This document shows positions 24,120 through 34,400 of a DNA stretch of 64,000 nt, piece after piece. Source of the stretch: Calycina herbarum (lineage: Eukaryota > Ascomycota > Leotiomycetes > Helotiales > Pezizellaceae). A program made the translations under genes and the position numbers. The DNA is taken from contig LLEY01000118.1 in assembly GCA_001414485.1 (NCBI GenBank), positions 62,001-126,000 of the forward strand, read 5' to 3'. The notes under the pieces were generated by a model. The model worked only from the letters and a program-made list of their open reading frames with translations. It made no database searches and was not told the DNA's origin. How positions within the stretch are numbered: the stretch's first letter is position 1; each line of letters begins with the position of its first letter.

Positions 24120-24511
24120 ATGTCCGACAATACGAACACCAAAAACATTATGTCTACAATGCCCCCAACTGGTTGGTCCTGCTGCGTGGTACGTGCTATC
24201 CTGCTCTCTCCCAAGTTTGACTTGATATCTTGACTAACACACTCTAGTGCCGCTATGGCGGAGCATATATGAATCGATCCTTTACATGTAGCTACATCTA
24301 TTGCAAGCATGAGTGGTGTGATGGGTGTCTCCCTAATCGAACCCGCTTTGATGAAACCTACGTCCCAAGTCCGGAGAAGAATGGTAAAGGCAAGACATTC
24401 GCGGGTGGCATGTCCTGGGAGCAAGGAGTTGGCAATACCAAGGAAGCCGAAGATAGCAAGAAGGTTACAGGAGAGGAGAAGAATAAAGCTCCTGGAGGAG
24501 CAAAGGATTAA
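24120..24511 (+). CDS. Small cysteine-rich (zinc-finger-like) fungal protein, 110 aa
   Basis: Two exons, 24120-24188 and 24248-24511, joined across a 59-nt intron (GTACGT, branch GACTAAC, CTCTAG). The joined product begins MSDNTNTKN and has WSCCVCRYGGAY, then a FTCSYIYCKHEWCDGC block, i.e. CCxC-x14-C-x4-C-x4-CxxC spacing (residues about 20-54). This resembles short fungal proteins of the W-CC-C ... C-H--C--C type, which probably bind zinc; no function is established. The C-terminal half is Lys/Glu/Gly-rich and probably disordered. Splicing matters: without it the first Cys pair is lost and the frame would start at 24269. There is no signal peptide, so a secreted effector is unlikely. Confidence 0.72.
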
Positions 24512-24990
24512 TTTCCGGTTGATTGGGGGTGATTACTGGGTGGGGACGAGGTATATTCTCGTAGGAGTTCATTTGTACTTCAGTTTGGGAAATCACTTCA
24601 AACTGGGGGCGGTCGTACATGATCCTCATCATGATTTATTTAGTTCTTCTAACATGAAGTGAATAAAAACTATTGAGTATACAAGATCAATTTAGCATGT
24701 GTCATACTTTACAGCGGAATTTAAGCGAGTCAGCAAGAAGTGGGTGTTGGTATCTACTTTATTTTAAAATTGTTTAGATGTTTGAGAAGTTTTAGAAGAA
24801 TTAACAAATTAGTTTTTTGATTCTCAAACCCTCCGAGACAATTTCTATAATTGTGCGAGAACATTTGTATAATAAGATAGAAGCAACAGTTGGAAGGGTG
24901 CTGGGGAGTAATGACAGGACATCTTATGATCTTACATTCTTGAATTCAATTTTTGGCTGGTAAAGCTCCACAGCTGGGAAGCTTAAAACA
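24512..24990. other. Short intergenic region
   Basis: 3' flank of the Cys-rich gene, AT-rich. No coding or transposon signal seen. Confidence 0.5.
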
Positions 24991-25957
24991 TCAATATCTC
25001 CCTAGCGTCCAAAACAGCTCCGACTCAGTTTTGTCTTGTTTTCGCGGCACGTCCCCGTTGTTGAAGATACAGTGAGTTGCGAATTAAGCTTCCTTTTTGA
25101 CACTTTTTTTATAAGCCGTGCTTTTTTCTTCCTAGGTTTTTTTCCTTATTTATTTTAGAAAACAGAAAACTAAAGTACTCTTTAAGATATAAGACCTAGA
25201 TAGAAAGAACCGCTATATCTTCTTATACCTCCTCTCTATTTATTACTATATCTAAGCAAGTATAACAAGAATCAACTTAGCAATAGTTAATTCTTAAAAA
25301 AACCCCTTTTGTAAGAAAAGTTTTCAAACCCCTATAAAGTTGAGTAGTCTCTGCTAAGACCCTATAAAAATTCAGATATATATAAAAGTGTCTGTTTTCT
25401 TCCTAAAAAGTTCATAGAGTAAGAAAGGGGGTATAGAGCTCTTATTAGCTGTTCTTAGGGATATAATAACATACGTTGTTATTAAGTAAAAAGGGAAAGA
25501 GTGTCTAGGAAATAAGAAAATTTCTAAAAACGTACGGTTTATAAAATATCGTCAAATGGGAAGCTTAATTCGCAACTCACTGTATGTACAAAAGACGGTT
25601 TCAAAGGATCAATCTCTTGACCACCAGACAGCTTAAGAAAGCTCAAAATCTCCTTCCTACCTTCCATCAATGCATGCAGCACAGAACTTTTCTCTGGGTC
25701 ATCATTATTCACTGCCACCCCTTGCTTAACAAGCTCCCGAACCATACATAAGTTCCCACTCTTAATTGAATCTCGAAGAAAAACATCTCCCATCGAAGAA
25801 ATCCAACTTCGACTAGCTGATTCATCCAAGCTGAACCCCTTCTCAAGCAGCATTCGTAATATACACGACAGCCAAACGAGGGGAAAGAACTTTATTTCCC
25901 CCTCATCATACTTTATGGTCGATCGAACACATGTGGGAGCGCCTTGGAACCATCACA
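24991..25957 (-). pseudogene. Ankyrin-like gene fragment split by a MITE
   Basis: Minus-strand frame open from just after a TGA near 25957 down to the MITE. It contains LRMLLEKGFSLDES, GDVFLRDSIKSGNLCMVRELVKQG and SSVLHALMEGRKEIL, which look like degenerate ankyrin-repeat helices. The insertion (25070-25582) falls after codons for SFVH. The annotated-looking tail VSCELSFPFDDIL is MITE sequence, not the gene's own. If one TA and the MITE are ignored, the frame runs on for 22 codons (FNNGDVPRK...) to TGA at 24991. Upstream of 25957 no frame is maintained, so the N-terminus is lost, or lies behind an intron I cannot place. Family call is tentative. Confidence 0.5.
25070..25582. mobile_element. 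TA-target MITE (Tc1/mariner-pogo type), 513 bp
   Basis: Terminal inverted repeats start CAGTGAGTTGCG, match perfectly for 24 bp and imperfectly for about 52 bp. The element is flanked by TA on both sides (25068-25069, 25583-25584). The interior is AT-rich without an open frame. The CAGT start plus TA duplication fits pogo/Fot1-type elements. It interrupts the ankyrin-like minus-strand gene. Confidence 0.85.
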
Positions 25958-26270
25958 GAGTGAGAGAAATTGAGAATGTTCGTGGCGAGCGAGCTCAATT
26001 CAAAGCTTGCGAAGCACTACTTCGTTGTAACTTACAGAACCACGTCTTATTTCGAGACGTTATACACAACTCACGAATCTCCGATTGTCTCCTCATTCAA
26101 TGTGTCATCTATGGAAGCACCCTTAAAACTCCAACTTGGAGGATTATCGGATACAAAAAAGCTCCCTTGGTCCAATTTAAAATCAAGACGAACAGATGTT
26201 GAACATTCTCTGTGAATTAGCAATGCTGGAGGCGGCTTGCTGCTGACCTCTCTCGGGGGCTGCGTCACGC
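25958..26270. other. Region between ankyrin-like fragment and beta-helix-like gene
   Basis: 313 bp. It may hold more decayed minus-strand coding sequence (a 72-codon frame at 26071-26289) but nothing recognisable. It would also have to contain the promoter of the plus-strand gene that follows. Confidence 0.35.
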
Positions 26271-26705
26271 ATGACTCTACGGCCGCCAAAAATTATAATT
26301 ATACTTCCGTGTCTAGTCATGGGCGGGGTTATTCAGCACTCGACAATTCGCGACTCGACTTTGAATGGGATCTCTTCAATTGAATTGTGTGGCATATCGA
26401 CTAGCTTGGTCATAAATTCGGAGATCTATTATTCCACAACTGATGACTGTGGGGTACATGATTCCAAACTTCATAATTGTGGGTTGAAAGAGGGGGTTCT
26501 GACAGACTCTGTTGTTCAACACCAAGCAAACATTCTCCCTAAACTTTCATGCAAAATTCGGAAAATAATATTTGTGATTGTTCTTAAAAGCGAAGGGCTT
26601 TCCTCGAATATTGTTGCTGCACTTCGTCCACTTTCGCTCCTCTACGGAGATGCCCTGGAAACCCTCTTCAAGGAGCAGGAGGTTTGGGTGCGGCTGGTGC
26701 CTTAA
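26271..26705 (+). CDS. Small hypothetical protein with beta-helix-like repeats and an F-box-like segment, 144 aa
   Basis: Single exon. Residues about 21-85 are short Ser/Thr/Asp/Cys-rich repeats with alternating hydrophobic residues (STIRDSTLNGISSIELCG, CGVHDSKLHNCGLKEG), as in right-handed beta-helix or pentapeptide-like folds. Residues about 89-106 (LPKLSCKIRKIIFVIVL) resemble the LPxEIRxxIF start of F-box-like fungal domains, followed by AALRPLSLLYGDALETLF. I recall similar two-part hypothetical proteins in fungi, without assigned function. The frame is intact, but the N-terminus (MTLRPPKIIIILP) is odd and may be a truncated or mis-started end. It could be a gene relic. Confidence 0.5.
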   Translation: MTLRPPKIIIILPCLVMGGVIQHSTIRDSTLNGISSIELCGISTSLVINSEIYYSTTDDCGVHDSKLHNCGLKEGVLTDSVVQHQANILPKLSCKIRKIIFVIVLKSEGLSSNIVAALRPLSLLYGDALETLFKEQEVWVRLVP

Positions 26706-27566
26706 ATCGGCGGAGTTTTTTTTCTACGTAGAGGGGGTTTCGACGTGAGTTCAGCGAAGAACCTATAAATTCCTCAAGCTAGTAAGTAGTAAGCCAAACA
26801 ATATGAAATTCCTTTTTTCAATACTTACATTTTCACAAAAGATATTGGGGCACTACTTTCTGGCCTGGTAGAGTTTCAATCAATTTGCCGGATATTTGAT
26901 AAATCGGAACGCTTTGTTAAGAAGAGAAATCGGGAAGGTGGTGCGACTTGTAATTAATCTGGGGAAGGTTTTTGTTCGGAGTCGGGTTTGAGCTCCACCC
27001 CGCCTCGTTCGAGCACCACACCACGGGGAAGCCATAAAAAAATTGCGTGGCGAGTGGCAAATATACCCCATTGGGTTAAGATATTCTCAACCATGGCAAA
27101 TAATCAAATCCCATGGGCAAGTGAAATTTCCACAATTTCACGATGACGATTTTCAAAGTTTCGGAAAGGACCCCTGGACCCCGGATTAATATAGTCATCC
27201 AATAGGAAAGCTCCAACTATGACTCCACATATATATAAAAGTGGATACGCTTGTGTCTCACTGGACAGCTCACTATGGCGTTCCTGGGGCTCAGTGCACG
27301 ATGACCTCACAGAGCATATTCCCGCTGGCCAGACCGTTCCAATGCACATCTTTGCCAGAAGTTAGCTCCATACCCTGTTTTGTTTGCCGACCACGATCGC
27401 GAGGATGGTATTGTTGTGTTGGTCTTTTTTGAATTGTCGGTCTGCGATCGAAGCTTTTAAAAAATAATCCACCAGAGAGAAAGAAACACCCAACGGCCAG
27501 GACGATTTCTTTTTCGATTCCTACTCGAGTCCTGGCCATATTCACAAACTCGACAAACTTGACAAA
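26706..27566. other. Intergenic region and bZIP promoter
   Basis: No gene seen. The right half contains CCAAT and TATA-like boxes and a CT-rich stretch before the bZIP start codon. Confidence 0.55.
27199..27240 (+). promoter_or_regulatory. CCAAT box and TATA box of the bZIP gene
   Basis: CCAAT at 27199-27203 and ATATATAAAA at 27231-27240 lie about 365 and 330 bp upstream of the ATG. This would place transcription start near 27265-27275 with a leader of about 300 nt. Confidence 0.45.
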
Positions 27567-28616
27567 ATGGACTCACTCCCAACCCCAGGAACGGTGTTCC
27601 TCACTTCATTGCTGGATATTGAAGAAGACCTGGAGAAGGTGCAGTACGGAGCAAAACCCCATCCAACACAACAACAAAGTCCTCCCACAAGCGAGTCGAA
27701 AAGTACTCCAGCAACGACAGGGAGTGTCCAGGATGCTCCAGTACAGGACTACTCGCAGTTTCAACAGGAAATCGAAAGGAGATTTCGGCAGGCCAGAGAG
27801 TCTGCCAGAGGGATGAACAAACCCAGAGTAATTACACCAGAACAAGTAGTGTACGCTCTCAATCATATCTCTGATATGGTATCAGTTCGTATGCTAACCA
27901 ACACCAGATCCACGATCGATACCACTCCGCGAACCATGAGCCCAGAAATGAAAAATGAAATATTCCCTCCCACCTATACCCCAATAGATTTCGACACCGG
28001 GATGTCTTTCTCCTCGACACCAATCGATCTGGCCATGTCTGAATCTGTCATGCCAGATTTTGACACGTTTTTTTCTCATTCGGTACAAGAACCGAGCTTT
28101 CAATACGAATCGCCCTTGTCGCACGAAGCTGTGCAAGAAGTCTATGAGCCTGTCCCCGAAATGAACACCAAACGGCCACTTCCAGTCACAACAATTTCCG
28201 ATGATTTGGTGGTGGAAACTGCGCCGAAAAAAGCGAAAACCTCGCTCAAAAAGGACGGGAAACCCCGAAATCGACGAGCACTCAGTGATTCCCAGGTGAA
28301 ACAGAAGCGAGAATCTTTTCTGGAGCGGAATCGAGTGGCAGCGATGAAATGCCGCTCAAAGAGGAAGGACTACGTCCAACAACTACACGATGATATGAGG
28401 ATAAGGAGTGAGGAGAATGAGGAGCTGAGGTCGATGCATAAGGGGTTGACGGATGAGATTGAGTCTCTCAAAAATATGCTTGGAAGGTGCGATACCCGAA
28501 AGACGGATGACCATGATAACGAGAAGATGACGGCGACGGCGGAGGAGATGTCGGAGAGGGAAAAGACGGATTTTATGGATGTATTGATTAAGGAGGGCCC
28601 ACGGCGTTTAGGTTGA
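27567..28616 (+). CDS. bZIP transcription factor, ATF/CREB type, 349 aa
   Basis: Single exon, good start context (ACAAAATGG). The C-terminal bZIP is clear: basic region KRESFLERNRVAAMKCRSKRK at about 247-267 with the N-x7-R signature (N255, R263), then a zipper with Leu at 273, 287, 294 and 301 (Arg at 280). The ERNRxAAxKCR form of the basic region is that of the fungal Atf1/AtfA group (ATF/CREB), whose members act downstream of stress MAP kinases and bind CRE-like sites; orthology is not shown here. A basic KKAKTSLKK stretch just before the bZIP may be a nuclear signal. The N-terminal 230 residues are Pro/Ser/Thr/Gln-rich and likely regulatory; no stress-activation domain is recognised. The gene is intact although it ends only about 370 bp before the RIP-mutated nest. 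Confidence 0.9.
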   Translation: MDSLPTPGTVFLTSLLDIEEDLEKVQYGAKPHPTQQQSPPTSESKSTPATTGSVQDAPVQDYSQFQQEIERRFRQARESARGMNKPRVITPEQVVYALNHISDMVSVRMLTNTRSTIDTTPRTMSPEMKNEIFPPTYTPIDFDTGMSFSSTPIDLAMSESVMPDFDTFFSHSVQEPSFQYESPLSHEAVQEVYEPVPEMNTKRPLPVTTISDDLVVETAPKKAKTSLKKDGKPRNRRALSDSQVKQKRESFLERNRVAAMKCRSKRKDYVQQLHDDMRIRSEENEELRSMHKGLTDEIESLKNMLGRCDTRKTDDHDNEKMTATAEEMSEREKTDFMDVLIKEGPRRLG

Positions 28617-28983
28617 TAGGAGAATTAATGAATTGGGAGAGGATGTCGTTGCAGTGTATGGGGTGCTGCAACGTGCGTATGGGGGCCACGTCCCGGGTTT
28701 CATTCGAGCGAATTACCCGATTCCACGAGTGTGGATGGAGTTTCCCCCTAAGAATTCTCGGTGTTCTTTCACTCACCAAGGAGGTTTCTGCAAGTACACT
28801 TTCGGAAGTTTGTGGAGACGCCATGGTCGTTCCTTCCCTCTTTCCCAGACAGAACACCAACGAGGCAATTCTTGCCGCACGCGCCCGCACCTAAGAATAG
28901 AAGGAGCGACCCTCGGCTCTCTCTTTTCCCTGCTCAATTTCTATCACCTCTAGCATATGTCTTAGGTCCCTCTGTAAGCTTCC
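28617..28983. other. 3' flank of the bZIP gene
   Basis: Normal composition, no convincing gene. It is the last unmutated sequence before the transposon nest. Confidence 0.6.
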
Positions 28984-29080
28984 TGTAACGAAAATCAAAC
29001 AAACTAAACAAAGGTGACTAAGTCTCGAAGGTTAGTATACAGGTAAGAAGTACAGATGCGCCGGGTTGTTCACTTGGAAG
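28984..29080 (+). repeat. Truncated LTR of the A/D Gypsy family
   Basis: Starts TGTAACGAAAATC and matches the first 97 bp of the LTRs of elements A and D. It breaks off where those continue with TGAACTCG. It is the least mutated copy in the window and marks the left edge of the nest. Confidence 0.75.
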
Positions 29081-29685
29081 CAGTGTAGAGAATACGTATA
29101 GTTTTTAAAGAACTAACTATACTAACTTGCTATATAGTTAGTTTTTAGAATTTTACTTAGTTTTAGATTATTTCTCTAAAACTGTAGTTAGTACAGTTTT
29201 ATAAGACAAAACTACGTAGCTTTATAAACTAAGTAGCTTTTTAGAAATAATATAATAATTTATAATAAAAATTTATATATTTTACTAGAAGTATTAGAAT
29301 TCCAGGAATAGATAAGTTTAAAGAAGCTTAGAAAAGAGATAAACTAAGCTATTTTAAGTTATATTTTAGTATTTTCTAGCTTTCTATTAGCTAGGCTCTT
29401 ATTATCTATTTTTCGACGAATATTAGAATATAGAATATCTCTATATTAGTAGTACTATTAATAATATAATATTATTAATATACTATTAAAAGAAGCTTAG
29501 ATACTCTCTAGAAAGTTAGTAAGAGTTTCTAAATCTACGCTAAAGTCTATCTAATCTCTTATATTATTTACTCTAGTCTAAGCTTAGACTAGAATCGCTA
29601 CTACTACTTAAAAGACTACTACTCTAGATAATAAACTAGAAGACGAAGATATAATCGTAGAAGCTAGACTTTTATATATATCTAG
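29081..29685. other. RIP-degenerate repeat, family not identified
   Basis: Strongly AT- and TpA-rich, stops in all frames. No terminal repeats or protein motifs recognised. It truncates the LTR fragment on its left. Confidence 0.5.
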
Positions 29686-30720
29686 TATTACAGCGCTGGT
29701 CTATAACCTGGAAGAATACACGTGACAAGGCACGTGACCTCGGTAATCACCTCGGGATATATAGATCTATAACAAGAGCTATAACGAGAGCTATAGCGAG
29801 ATCTTAGCTCCTTTATAGCTATGACGAAAGCTATAGTAAGATCTTAGCTATACGTGCTTCTAGCTCTTTATAGCTCGTACGAGATTTCAGCTTCTTATAG
29901 CTTCTACTTACTTAGTAACCTCTTTTCTCTAAGTATATAACCTACGTTATCTTCGTAGATAGAACTATAGCTTTAAATTCTCGTATTTATATATATATTA
30001 TAATAGTTTATACTCGAAGAGTACTTAGTCTACCGACCTTCGTATAAACACGTGACCTCACGTAACAACCTCGGTAATCATCTCACCGATATATAACGAG
30101 AGTTTAAGGAACTACCTTAGTAATCACCTCGATAACGAAAGCTATAACAAGAGCTATAACGATATCTCAGTTTCTTATAGCTTATACTTACTAAGGAACC
30201 TCGAGGTAGAGAGTATAAGACCTCTTCTCTCGTACGTAGAATAGACTTCTTCTCTTTTCTTCCTTAGTTAATTCTTCTTATAATAAAGACAACCTTTTCT
30301 ATTAACCTCTTTATATTCAGCTTATAATATTAGAATTAACTTATTCTCTCTTATATTTACTTATTAAGTACGTCGAACGAACTATATATAGTAGATCTTT
30401 CGAACCTTTCTTATATATATAGTATAAGTATAAAAATCCTTTATAGTTAAGATATAAGGTCTTATATAAAAATCCTTTATAGTTGAAATACAAGGTTTTA
30501 TATAATAGTCTTAAGTATATAAGCGGCGGTTATAAACACGGAAATACATAGTTTTATATAATAGTCTTAAGTATATAAGCGGCGGCTATAAATATAATAG
30601 AAGATATAAACTTAGTAGACGTATAAGGACTTATATAAGAACCTATATAAGAACCTCCGTAGTAGTTAGTAGATATATTTAACTAGTAGTAGCGAGAGAT
30701 ATAGCTTCTTACTAAAAGTT
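29686..30720 (+). repeat. Probable 5' LTR/leader of element B with 56-bp tandem duplication
   Basis: Begins TATTACAGCGCTGG. Contains repeated CACGTGAC and CTCGGTAATCA blocks and a 56-bp unit present twice in tandem (30485-30540, 30541-30596, both containing AAGCGGCGG). No second LTR copy is in the window, so the LTR call and its right end are uncertain. Confidence 0.35.
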
Positions 30721-30725
30721 AAAAC

Positions 30726-31233
30726 TATAACGAAACTCAAACGAACTAAACAAAGATAACTAAGTCTCGAAGGTTAGTATGTAGATAAGAAGTACAGATG
30801 TGCTGGGTTGTTTACTTAGAAGTGAACTCGTTACTTATATTAAAGATATTAAATAAGATAATAAGATTAATAACTAAAGTTAAGTACGAAGCTCCTATCT
30901 AATAGCAGACGTGTTAGTTTTATATAGAACCTTTGTTTATGTTAGAGTCCTTCTTAGTAGGAGTCTCGAAGATAGAGTCCGACTCTATTTCTAAGGCTTC
31001 TTAAAACTAGACTCTATTATCTAACTATTCCTAACTAAGTCACGTAATATAACTATAATAAGATCCTAGGGTTATATATCTTACTATATCTAATCCTTTC
31101 TTTCTTTTAGAGTTATAATAGTACTCGTTCTATTAGGACGTCGCCTAGACTTCACTTCGTTATATACTAGCACGTGATTTGTAACAGTTGTCTGGACTTT
31201 ACTTCGTTATATACTAACACGTGATTCGTAACA
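30726..31233 (-). repeat. LTR of element A (left)
   Basis: 508 bp. It starts TATAACG (mutated TG) and ends GTAACA. Carries a 47-bp near-terminal tandem duplication, also present in the right LTR but absent from the solo LTR at 44364. Confidence 0.85.
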
Positions 31234-31499
31234 CTATCCCCTTCTTAGCTTAGCGTGTCTCTATACTAGAATACGAACCTGAAATACTTTTTAGAAAGAT
31301 ATTAACCTTCTTTTATATATAAACATGTCCTCTTTATATATTAAACAAAAAGAGTGTTTAGCTCTTACTATATATATTAAAACCGTGTAACGTCTAGCTA
31401 AGACTTGTTCTTTTTATCGTAAACAGTTCTGTCGATGTCTCCTAGAGCTTTCTAAGTCCTCTCGCTGTTCTAAGTATATTCGGTTAAAAAGGTCTTATA

Positions 31500-34400
31500 A
31501 TAGCCTTAGCTATCTCGTCGTTCCTGTCTCTAAGCCTTGAAAACCTGTGTATCGATTCTTCTTTAGTCCTATATATAAACGATTTCCTATTACCTCTCTA
31601 AGTCCTCCTTCTTCGAGTCCTCTTCCTGAATCTTCTTCTGCCTAGTTTCCTGCCTTTGAAATAGCTCTTTTTATTAAGTAGGTACTTTCCGATGATATAT
31701 CCCTGTCTAACCCTGGTCTCGAATTCTAAGTAGCCTTAGGTTTTATTAGTAGAACTCTTAAAGTTTCCCTAGGCAATAGTTAAGGTTGCTTTTTAGTTTC
31801 TATATATTTTCTAAGTATAAGTAATCTAACTATTTAATTAAATACTTAATCTTACCTCTAATAATCTTATAGTTAAGAATCCTTTTGACTTTATATTCGG
31901 TGTTTAGATTAACTAGTTGAATTTCTATAAATAGGGCTGGTGGTACTTTAGGTAGTGCTAGTTCGAGTAAGAATATATAGAATACTAGGTAGATGTTTAT
32001 TATCTTTAGTAGTACTAATTTATAATTTAAAGGTCTCTTAACTTATTTAATTTTAAATAGTTTAAGTTTTTTATAATCTAGTTTATTACTTAGTCTTTTT
32101 ATATCGATGTTTTTTTATACTAAGTAGACTTTATCTCTCTCTTTTAGTATTAGCTCCTAACTATGTCGTTTATTATAGTAGTATATATTTCTTTCTATTA
32201 TAAATTATAGGTCTTTTATAAGTTCTTTATATAAACTCTTGATTTTTAAGATATAAATATAAGTAAGTTAGTTATTAATAGTTATAGATAGTAGTTCTTA
32301 ATACGCTGTTAATTTATACCTAAAGTTAGCGTAGAATAGCGTAATAAGTGTTATTTCTATTACTAAACTATTATAAGTAAACTATGCTAGAAGCAGTAGC
32401 TATACCTAGTTATCTTACTAGTAGTTTATATAATAATGAAGGTATGTTTTAACTACTTGATTTATTTGTTTATTTCCTTTATTTATTTAAGAGTAGAAAG
32501 CTATAAAGAGCTTTCTTTTTATACCTAATCGTTTTATAAGAGCGATTTAAAATTTCAAGGTAAAGAGCTTATCTTTATCTAAGAGTATTTCTTTAAGTAG
32601 TTTATGTCTTAAGACTACTTTTTTAAAGAATATAAATGCTAATTCCTTAGCTATACTTGACTTTATATATACTATTAGAATTATATACTTTATAAGTCGT
32701 TCTATAATAACTAGGATTATATTATATTTAACTCTTATTATTAGATCTTTAGATTTTAGTAATTTAATAATAAAATCTATAGATATTAATTTCTAAGGTA
32801 TCTATAGTATTAGAGTAGTATTTATCTATTTATAAGAAGTATAGTAGGAAGCCTTGTTCTTAGTATAAGTATTATATTCTGCTATTACTTCCTTAACTAT
32901 TATAGATAACTGATTAATATAGTAGTATTATCTTATTCTCTAGAGAGTTCTACGAATTCCTTAGTAACTATAAGTAGGTATAGTATAGTATTCTTATATA
33001 AACTCCTTTATATATAAGCTAGGAACCTATAATTTCCCTTTTATATATTAGTTATAACTCTTATATATGTTTTAAATTTTGTCTATCTAGATATTGTTTA
33101 TTACTACTATTTCGTATATAGTAGATACTAAGTCTCTATTCTTAAGAGTTTTTAAGATCGTAATCTTCTTATACTCCTTATTTCCTTTATATCTAGGTTT
33201 CTAGCTAAGAGTATTAGCTTAAGTATTTAACGTTCTCTTTATATATTAAATAATAATATTAAATCCTTCTAATATCTCTAATTATCTAGCTAATTGTCTT
33301 ATTATAAGTTCTTTAGTAGTTATAAATATCCTAAGGTTCTTATAGTTAGATAAAACTATAACTAGGTATTTTACTAACTATAAATAAATCTTCTAGTATT
33401 CTAAAGCTAATACTATAGTAAGCAGTTCCTTGTTAAAGATATTATAGTTTTATTATACTAGGTTAAATGTTTTAGAATAATATATAATAGATATAAGTTT
33501 TCCTTTATTATTTAGCTATAGATGAACTACACCTACTACTATGTCTAAGGCGTCTATTTCGATTATACTAGGTTTGTCTATATTAAAATCGTATAGAATA
33601 GGCTTTTCTATAAACTTTGCTTTAATTTTCTAAAAAGTATTCTTTACTTATTTATTCTATATAAACCTAATAGCTTTCTTAACTAGTACTAACATTAGTT
33701 TAGTAATCTTTATATAGTCTTATATAAACGGATATTAAAAGTTTATAAATCTAAGAAAGGACTGTATATCTTTTATATTCTCTAGTAATTTCTAGTTTAA
33801 GATGTTCTAGATCTTTACTAGATCTATTTCTATTTTTCTTAGGCTAAATACCTATCCTAGGAAAAGTGTTTAAGTTACTCTAAACTTGTATTTTAAGAGT
33901 TTTAACTAAGAGTTTACTTTTGTAAGTTATTATAAAACTTCTCTAATATATCTCTTATATTCTTCTTCTTTTTCTAAGAAGATTAAGATATTATCTAAGT
34001 AATAAATTACTATTACTCTTAGAAGATCCTTTAAAATATTATTATTTTATCTTTAATATATAGCTAGTATATTATATAGTCTAAATAGTATAATTATATA
34101 TTTGTAAAAGCTTAATAGTAAGGTAAATACTATCTTCTATTCGTCTCTAACTTTTATTCGTATAAGTCTATAAGCGTTTTATTAATCTAGTTTCATAAAT
34201 CGTACTACCTTATCTAACTTATCCTACAAGTATTAGCTAGGTAGTAGTAGATAAGCGTCCTTAACTATAGCGTGATTTACTTCTTAGTAGTTAATATATA
34301 CTCTTCTATCTAGATCGTCTTTCTTCTTAATAATAAGTATATTTAAGGTAATTAGTAACTTAGATCTTCTAATATATCCCTTCTTAATACCTTCTTTTAT

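Noticed and set aside
27828..27907. Intron-like stretch (GTAATT..GCTAAC..CACCAG) inside the bZIP gene
   Set aside because: Its 80-nt length would shift the frame, and both sides read as one coherent protein without splicing.
28588..28890. 100-codon minus-strand frame overlapping the end of the bZIP gene
   Set aside because: Antisense chance frame without a domain.
30121..30720. Possible minisatellite or centromere-like repeat
   Set aside because: Only two full copies of the 56-bp unit, and its position next to gag of element B fits an LTR or leader better.
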